The notes below the pieces were generated by a model. That model worked only from the letters and a program-made list of their open reading frames with translations, was not told the DNA's origin and did no database searches. A DNA stretch of 64,000 nt from Saccharomycopsis fibuligera x Saccharomycopsis cf. fibuligera (taxonomy: Eukaryota; Ascomycota; Saccharomycetes; Ascoideales; Saccharomycopsidaceae): assembly GCA_001936135.1 (NCBI GenBank), contig CP012819.1:1-64000 (forward strand). Direction: 5' to 3'. Made by a program: the position numbers and the translations under genes. This document shows, in pieces, positions 58,511 to 64,000 of the stretch. Each line of letters opens with the position of its first letter. Positions within the stretch are counted from its first letter, which is position 1.

Positions 58511-61500
58511 TCAAATCAAAAAAGGAACAAGAAAAAAGGATAGCAATGGTAACAACAGACTTTTGTTCCATTTAAAGCTGCTTGCGCTACCTTCAAGTAC
58601 AGGTGGTACCAGAGAAACAGATTCGTCGTTTGATGAAGAAACCCATGGTTTTAGTTGCTCAGTTGTGCTTGAATAAATAGCTGAATTTATCATTGTAAGG
58701 CCATTTTGAGAAGCAAATTTAGTAGCTGATGAGAACTGTTGATTTTCTGTGGTTTCAGTAGGCCGTTGTGAACTCTTACTTGAACTTGACGAGAACAATG
58801 AAAGCAAAGAAGGCTTAGAAGGAGCAAGAGTGGAAACAGTAGAACCATCCACAGAAGAAGATAAAGTAGGCGAAGAAGAAGAAGAAGAAGAAGAAGAAGA
58901 AGAAGAAGAAGAAGAAGAATCACCTGCTTTAGTTAAAGGCAAAATAGACATATTAGTGGATGGAGTAGGGGATTCTGCAGAGATGATAGTTTTAGAAGCA
59001 GGAAAGGCAGAGGTTGCTTTTAGACTTACCGAGAGAGCAGATGAAGAGTAAGCCCTTAGACTACTCATGCTTTCTTGTCTCTTAGTGCTAAGAGGCTTCT
59101 CTATTGTAACAGCTCGAGTATATGATTCAAGGGGTCCTTTATCGGAACCACCTGACGAAACTTGTACCTTCAAATCACTAAGAGTTTGAGAGTTAGCAAT
59201 TAATGATGGTGCGGTTGATGATGGCGCTATTGATGATGGTATAAGTGAAGTTGGGAATTGAGAAATATAGGTAGATGATGGTGCATTAGTTGAAAATGAC
59301 CCTATTGTAGATAGTTCAGGCAATATAACAAGCATTGTTGATGTTGCGGAGCTCAAATCTTGTAATTTCGAAATGATGGTGTTGAAATTACTAGATGGTG
59401 TAGTAGATGTTGATCCAGCTTGCGTGTCCGTAAAACTAACAAAGGACCGGGTTGTATCAGATGTTAAAGAGCCACGAATAGCACTTGCAAACCTAGATGG
59501 CAAAGAAGCATCACTTTTGCTAAATGAACTAGAAGATGCCATAGAATCATATTTACCAGCAACAGGCGTTATTTGTGGCACATTTGTGGTCAGAATCGAT
59601 GAACACAACGATTGTACACTATCAGTTGACATTGTACTCATATTCCAGTTGCCTAAAACCCATAATACAGAAGTTGATGCTGAAGCTGAAGATACAGTTT
59701 CTGTTAAAGAATTGAAGGTAGACATACTTGTTGTCGGTAATGGAACTGATAAATTTAAAGTGGAAGCGGAAACAACCAATGAACTCTTGGACAACGATTC
59801 ACTCAAAGTTGACAATGATAAAGCAGTGGTAGCAGTACTTATATTAGTTATTAAAGTGGTGCTAGTAGAAGATACTTCAGGGTTAATGCTCGATACAGTA
59901 TCAATAATGGTTGAACTTCTGGGAAAAATAGAAGGTGATTCAACAGAAGTGAATAAACGCTCGGAACTGCGTGCTCGACCAGACGAGATAACGGTAGTAG
60001 CATTCGAATTACTTCCTGTTGCACTAGATAAGACAGAAGTAACGGTAATATAGGACCCAATAGTAGAAACCGTTGCTGTTATATTGTCGGGGAGGGTAGA
60101 TACCTTACTTCTTGTGCCATTATTACTAGTACTAGCCGTGATTATAACTTCGGGTTCTGTTGTGCTTAATATTTTCGAACTGATGTTAGCCAAAATGGAA
60201 CTACTGGCCAAAGTTGAGCTTTTCACACTAGTTTTAAATGGGGCAATGGTTGTCAAGCTGGCTATACCTGAAGATGTAGAAGAAATCGAAATACCAACGT
60301 CGGAAGTCGTAATATCAGATAAATTAGTAACTGAGCCATTCATGCTCGACAGTCTGGAACTATCATTCAAAGATACATATGGAGCAGTATATGTAGTAAT
60401 AGGAGCAGTGATAACCGAAGAAGCATTAAAAATACTAGAACCTATAATAGTAGTGTCGTTCATCTTCAAACTTGGAATACTAGCACCAGTTGACACCAAA
60501 GTAGTTACTGGATTAGTAACTTTCAACATGGTAGAGGTAACATTGCAATTAAAACGGGATGCACTAGAGCTGTTAGCAAGAGTCGAAATGACCACTGTGG
60601 TGCTGCTGTTTTGGAGACTTGAAAAAATTTCAGTGTTTGTTAACGCAAAACTAGTAGTTACATTCTGCTGAGAGTAGAAAATAGAAGAGCTCGTAGTTGG
60701 TCCTGTCAAGCCAGTGTTCAAAAGACTAGAAGTAGTTGTTGAGTTGATCAGTATAACAGTTGAAATCGTGCTGCTCCCACGGCCCTGACTAGTATCCAAT
60801 GATGTAGTCACAGTAGCAGAAGCAGAAGCAGTAGCAGTAGCAGTAGCAGTAGCAGTAGCAGTTTTGTTCATTGCGGTTGTCACTTCTGTAGCGTTCCAAT
60901 GGCTAGTAATGGCTGTCGTTGAGTTGAGTCCAGATGAAGCTCTAGTGCTCATAGGGGCAGATGTCAAAACAGTGCTATTTGATAATACAGATGTTGCAGT
61001 AGTGTTCCACTGAGTAGCACCGCTGGAATAAGCAGAAGCAGAAGCAGAAGCAGAAGCAGTAGCAGTAGCAGTTTTGTTCATTGCGGTTGTCACCTCTGTA
61101 GCGTTCCAATGGCTAGTAATGGCTGTCGTTGAGTTGAGTCCAGATGAAGCTCTAGTGCTCATAGGAGCAGATGTCAAAACAGTGCTATTTGATAATACAG
61201 ATGTTGCAGTAGTGTTCCACTGAGTAGCACCCCTGGAATAAGCAGAAGCAGAAGCAGTAGCAGTAGCAGTAGCAGTAGCAGTTTTGTTCATTGCGGTTGT
61301 CACCTCTGTAGCGTTCCAATGGCTAGTAATGGCTGTCGTTGAGTTGAGTCCAGATGAAGCTCTAGTGCTCATAGGAGCAGATGTCAAAACAGTGCTATTT
61401 GATAATACAGATGTTGCAGTAGTGTTCCACTGAGTAGCACCGCTGGAATAAGCAGAAGCAGAAGCAGAAGCAGAAGCAGAAGCAGAAGCAGTAGCAGAAG

Positions 61501-64000
61501 CAGAAGCAGTAGCAGTAGCAGTTTTGTTCATTGCGGTTGTCACCTCTGTAGCGTTCCAATGGCTAGTAATGGCTGTCGTTGAGTTGAGTCCAGATGAAGC
61601 TCTAGTGCTCATAGGGGCAGATGTCAAAACAGTGCTATTTGATAATACAGATGTTGCAGTAGTGTTCCACTGAGTAGCACCGCTGGAATAAGCAGAAGCA
61701 GAAGCAGAAGCAGAAGCAGAAGCAGAAGCAGTAGCAGAAGCAGTAGCAGTTTTGTTCATTGCGGTTGTCACCTCTGTAGCGTTCCAATGGCTAATAATGG
61801 CTGTCGTTGAGTTGAGTCCAGATGAAGCTCTAGTGCTCATAGGGGCAGATGTCAAAACAGTGCTATTTGATAATACAGATGTTGCAGTAGTGTTCCACTG
61901 AGTAGCACCGCTGGAATAAGCAGAAGCAGAAGCAGAAGCAGAAGCAGAAGCAGAAGCAGTAGCAGTAGCAGTAGCAGTTTTGTTCATTGCGGTTGTCACT
62001 TCTGTAGCGTTCCAATGGCTAGTAATGGCTGTCGTTGAGTTGAGTCCAGATGAAGCTCTAGTGCTCATAGGGGCAGATGTCAAAACAGTGCTATTTGATA
62101 ATACAGATGTTGCAGTAGTGTTCCACTGAGTAGCACCGCTGGAATAAGCAGAAGCAGAAGCAGAAGCAGAAGCAGTAGCAGTAGCAGTTTTGTTCATTGC
62201 GGTTGTCACCTCTGTAGCGTTCCAATGGCTAGTAATGGCTGTCGTTGAGTTGAGTCCAGATGAAGCTCTAGTGCTCATAGGGGCAGATGTCAAAACAGTG
62301 CTATTTGATAATACAGATGTTGCAGTAGTGTTCCACTGAGTAGCACCGCTGGAATAAGCAGAAGCAGAAGCAGAAGTAGAAGCAGAAGCAGAAGCAGTAG
62401 CAGAAGCAGAAGCAGTAGCAGTAGCAGTTTTGTTCATTGCGGTTGTCACCTCTGTAGCGTTCCAATGGCTAGTAATGGCTGTCGTTGAGTTGAGTCCAGA
62501 TGAAGCTCTAGTGCTCATAGGAGCAGATGTCAAAACAGTGCTATTTGATAATACAGACGTTGCAGTAGTGTTCCACTGGTCGCCCGTGGTAGCTGAAACA
62601 CTACCATATATGCTGGAGTCAACTGAAGAACTTGTAAACACATTTGTAGAGCTGCGAGAGTATACTATAGTTGAATTGGAAGGTCTTGAAAGAGTCATAC
62701 TGGCATTATCCGGTTTATATGCGCTTAGTGTAGTTCGTGGGTAATCGGAGTTAATAAAAGTGCCGTTTTTCGTATCTCGAGTGGTATTATGAAACTCCAA
62801 TTCTGTCGACATACTAATAGTATTCATAGAGATAACATTAGTGCTTGTAGAAGCAGGTGGTTCCGAAATGTTAGGCAGAGACAAGGTTTTAACCGCGTTA
62901 GTTGCAGTTGCATTCCAATCACTTGAAAAGCTTGAAGATACTGCTATACTGGAGCTTACCTGGGTGCCGTTCTTAACAGTGAATGTTGACAGGAACTCGG
63001 GGGTTGTTTTGAATGATGCAACAGTGGCATTGCCTGTAAATGAAACGCTAGTTGGCAATGAGGTATTTGTTGAGCTTGAGAGCGGCACAACAGAAGTCAA
63101 CGACACAAAAGGAGTTGAAATTTGATCTGAAGGGCTGCTGATATTTTTAGCTGAGTTTGGAGTTAAGAAACTGGCAGAACTTTCAAAGCCACTAGATGAG
63201 TTCGTCTGTAAAGTAGAACTTGAGGTGATTATCAGTGATGGCCATTGCTTCTCAATGGTAGTATTTTTGCGAGGAATGAAAACGGATGAAGCGCTTGAGG
63301 TACTTCCCGAAAAAACAAGCGAAGAGCGGGATTCTGCGATACTGCTTTCCCTTTTATTGGAACTTTCACTGGCTTCGGTGGTGGTGATGATAGATCTGGT
63401 TGAGAAAGGTTTAGCTATAACGATTAAAACTGGAAGCTCAGTTTGCGTTGGGACAGAAACAATTGTCGAAGTTTGGATTCCCGACCAAAAGCTCGTGACT
63501 GTGCGTGTTGGTCTTGGTGTTTCCACCACAACCTTGGCCAAATAATCTTGGTCTCCGGTGATGACGGTAGTGGTTGACACAACGTTGCCAGTCCATTGCT
63601 CAGTGGTTGAAGTTGTTATTCTTGGCTTTTCAATAATGATTTCAACTGGCAAGCTGATGTCTCCGGGGTAGACGGTAGTGGTAGTCAATAGTTCTCCATC
63701 ACCGTAACTGGTCACTTCAGTAGTTGGCCGGGGAGTTTGTACAATAATTCTGATTATTCTTGTAGATCCATCACTGGTCTCAGTTGTAGTTGAAGCTTTA
63801 GTACCGGTCCATTGTTTTGTTTCGGTAATTGTGGTTACTGGATTCTCAACGATGACAACTGCGGGCATTGTGGTTTTCTTTGGAAAAGACGTGGTTGAGG
63901 TGTGCACCAGTCCGGTATACTTAGTTGTAGTAATTGTTGGTCTTGGGGTCTCAACAATGACGCTCATAAACTGGCTATACTTTCCAGAGTTTTTAGTGTA
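58511..64000 (-). CDS. Giant GPI-anchored Ser/Thr-rich cell-wall adhesin (5' end beyond window)
   Basis: The frame is open to the window edge, so the N terminus, signal peptide and any ligand-binding domain are missing; at least 1829 codons are present. The first ~200 visible residues are ~33-36-residue repeats ('VVVETPRPT', 'TTEQWTG', 'STTTV'), as in ALS/flocculin-type adhesins. A Ser/Thr/Asn-rich stalk with many N-x-S/T sequons follows. Eight ~70-80-residue repeats ('HWNATEVTTAMNKTATA') then carry variable Ala-Ser/Ala-Thr runs. More Ser/Thr stalk has a 16-Ser run. The C-terminal GPI signal is 'EGSASSFKWNK' plus a hydrophobic tail. Likely role: cell-wall-linked adhesion. The exact family is uncertain without the N terminus. 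Confidence 0.9.
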   Translation of the reverse strand, partial: YTKNSGKYSQFMSVIVETPRPTITTTKYTGLVHTSTTSFPKKTTMPAVVIVENPVTTITETKQWTGTKASTTTETSDGSTRIIRIIVQTPRPTTEVTSYGDGELLTTTTVYPGDISLPVEIIIEKPRITTSTTEQWTGNVVSTTTVITGDQDYLAKVVVETPRPTRTVTSFWSGIQTSTIVSVPTQTELPVLIVIAKPFSTRSIITTTEASESSNKRESSIAESRSSLVFSGSTSSASSVFIPRKNTTIEKQWPSLIITSSSTLQTNSSSGFESSASFLTPNSAKNISSPSDQISTPFVSLTSVVPLSSSTNTSLPTSVSFTGNATVASFKTTPEFLSTFTVKNGTQVSSSIAVSSSFSSDWNATATNAVKTLSLPNISEPPASTSTNVISMNTISMSTELEFHNTTRDTKNGTFINSDYPRTTLSAYKPDNASMTLSRPSNSTIVYSRSSTNVFTSSSVDSSIYGSVSATTGDQWNTTATSVLSNSTVLTSAPMSTRASSGLNSTTAITSHWNATEVTTAMNKTATATASASATASASASTSASASAYSSGATQWNTTATSVLSNSTVLTSAPMSTRASSGLNSTTAITSHWNATEVTTAMNKTATATASASASASAYSSGATQWNTTATSVLSNSTVLTSAPMSTRASSGLNSTTAITSHWNATEVTTAMNKTATATATASASASASASASAYSSGATQWNTTATSVLSNSTVLTSAPMSTRASSGLNSTTAIISHWNATEVTTAMNKTATASATASASASASASASAYSSGATQWNTTATSVLSNSTVLTSAPMSTRASSGLNSTTAITSHWNATEVTTAMNKTATATASASATASASASASASASAYSSGATQWNTTATSVLSNSTVLTSAPMSTRASSGLNSTTAITSHWNATEVTTAMNKTATATATATASASAYSRGATQWNTTATSVLSNSTVLTSAPMSTRASSGLNSTTAITSHWNATEVTTAMNKTATATASASASASAYSSGATQWNTTATSVLSNSTVLTSAPMSTRASSGLNSTTAITSHWNATEVTTAMNKTATATATATATASASATVTTSLDTSQGRGSSTISTVILINSTTTSSLLNTGLTGPTTSSSIFYSQQNVTTSFALTNTEIFSSLQNSSTTVVISTLANSSSASRFNCNVTSTMLKVTNPVTTLVSTGASIPSLKMNDTTIIGSSIFNASSVITAPITTYTAPYVSLNDSSRLSSMNGSVTNLSDITTSDVGISISSTSSGIASLTTIAPFKTSVKSSTLASSSILANISSKILSTTEPEVIITASTSNNGTRSKVSTLPDNITATVSTIGSYITVTSVLSSATGSNSNATTVISSGRARSSERLFTSVESPSIFPRSSTIIDTVSSINPEVSSTSTTLITNISTATTALSLSTLSESLSKSSLVVSASTLNLSVPLPTTSMSTFNSLTETVSSASASTSVLWVLGNWNMSTMSTDSVQSLCSSILTTNVPQITPVAGKYDSMASSSSFSKSDASLPSRFASAIRGSLTSDTTRSFVSFTDTQAGSTSTTPSSNFNTIISKLQDLSSATSTMLVILPELSTIGSFSTNAPSSTYISQFPTSLIPSSIAPSSTAPSLIANSQTLSDLKVQVSSGGSDKGPLESYTRAVTIEKPLSTKRQESMSSLRAYSSSALSVSLKATSAFPASKTIISAESPTPSTNMSILPLTKAGDSSSSSSSSSSSSSSSSPTLSSSVDGSTVSTLAPSKPSLLSLFSSSSSKSSQRPTETTENQQFSSATKFASQNGLTMINSAIYSSTTEQLKPWVSSSNDESVSLVPPVLEGSASSFKWNKSLLLPLLSFFLVPFLI
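58872..58919 (-). repeat. Polyserine-coding trinucleotide run
   Basis: (GAA)16 on the + strand, read as TCT/TTC-type codons giving about 16 Ser in the adhesin near its C terminus. Confidence 0.9.
60808..62580 (-). repeat. Intragenic tandem repeat in adhesin, 8 copies of 210-240 bp
   Basis: Eight copies of a unit beginning 'QWNTTATSVLSNSTVL' and ending in an (Ala-Ser/Thr)n run. Repeat landmarks on the + strand at 61011, 61221, 61431, 61671, 61899, 62127, 62337 and 62577 give periods of 210, 210, 240, 228, 228, 210 and 240. The length changes fall in the agcagaagc/agcagtagc hexamer tract and keep frame. The non-hexamer part is almost invariant. Confidence 0.95.

Noticed and set aside
59373-60671. 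Plus-strand ORFs antisense to the adhesin
   Set aside because: Mirror frames of Ser/Thr-rich codons; no independent gene evidence.

Overview
This is nuclear DNA from a budding yeast (Saccharomycotina). The genes are compact and almost intron-free, their products have clear yeast orthologues (RPC82, SWI1, BDF1, NOT5, USE1, APL6, HRQ1, MHO1, SUI2), and there is one nuclear-type tRNA-Val(AAC). CTG codons are scarce. The few I checked fall at variable or polar positions, and there is a large GPI-anchored Ser/Thr-rich wall protein with ALS-like repeats. I therefore infer a CUG-Ser clade yeast, probably near Lodderomyces elongisporus or the Candida parapsilosis group. Translations here use the standard code, so each CTG-encoded Leu may really be Ser.

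Layout. Positions 1-15,000 have almost no credible genes. They hold a pyrimidine-only stretch with a decayed ~130-150 bp tandem repeat (770-3140). After it comes a composite repeat: a ~1.8 kb block, then 18 exact-length copies of a 265 bp unit (6225-10994), then a second copy of the block. One unrecognised ORF (13106-13696) follows. From 15 to 43 kb is a normal gene-rich segment: an aldo-keto reductase; two divergent peroxisomal FAA2-type acyl-CoA synthetases sharing a GC-rich promoter with CCTCGG elements; RPC82; SWI1; an amine-oxidase-family flavoenzyme divergent from a DAL5-type transporter; a DHA2 drug:H+ antiporter; BDF1; NOT5; and USE1. From 43.2 to 46.9 kb is an AT-rich gene desert with repeat relics, including a 69 bp inverted repeat, ending at the tRNA gene. 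From 47.3 to 57.5 kb are APL6, HRQ1, a small unknown gene, a DUF4112 gene with a previously uncalled first exon and 96 bp intron, MHO1 and SUI2. The window ends inside a giant cell-wall adhesin whose 5' end lies beyond 64,000.

Functional links. The acyl-CoA synthetase pair looks like a co-regulated unit for peroxisomal fatty-acid activation. The oxidase/transporter pair may take up and oxidise an N-substituted amino acid. The remaining genes are housekeeping: Pol III, SWI/SNF, bromodomain factor, CCR4-NOT, SNARE, AP-3, RecQ4-like helicase and eIF2alpha. The most unusual element is the block/265-bp array/block structure. It is non-coding (265 is not a multiple of 3), strongly G-skewed and almost perfectly homogenised, which points to recent expansion or active conversion.
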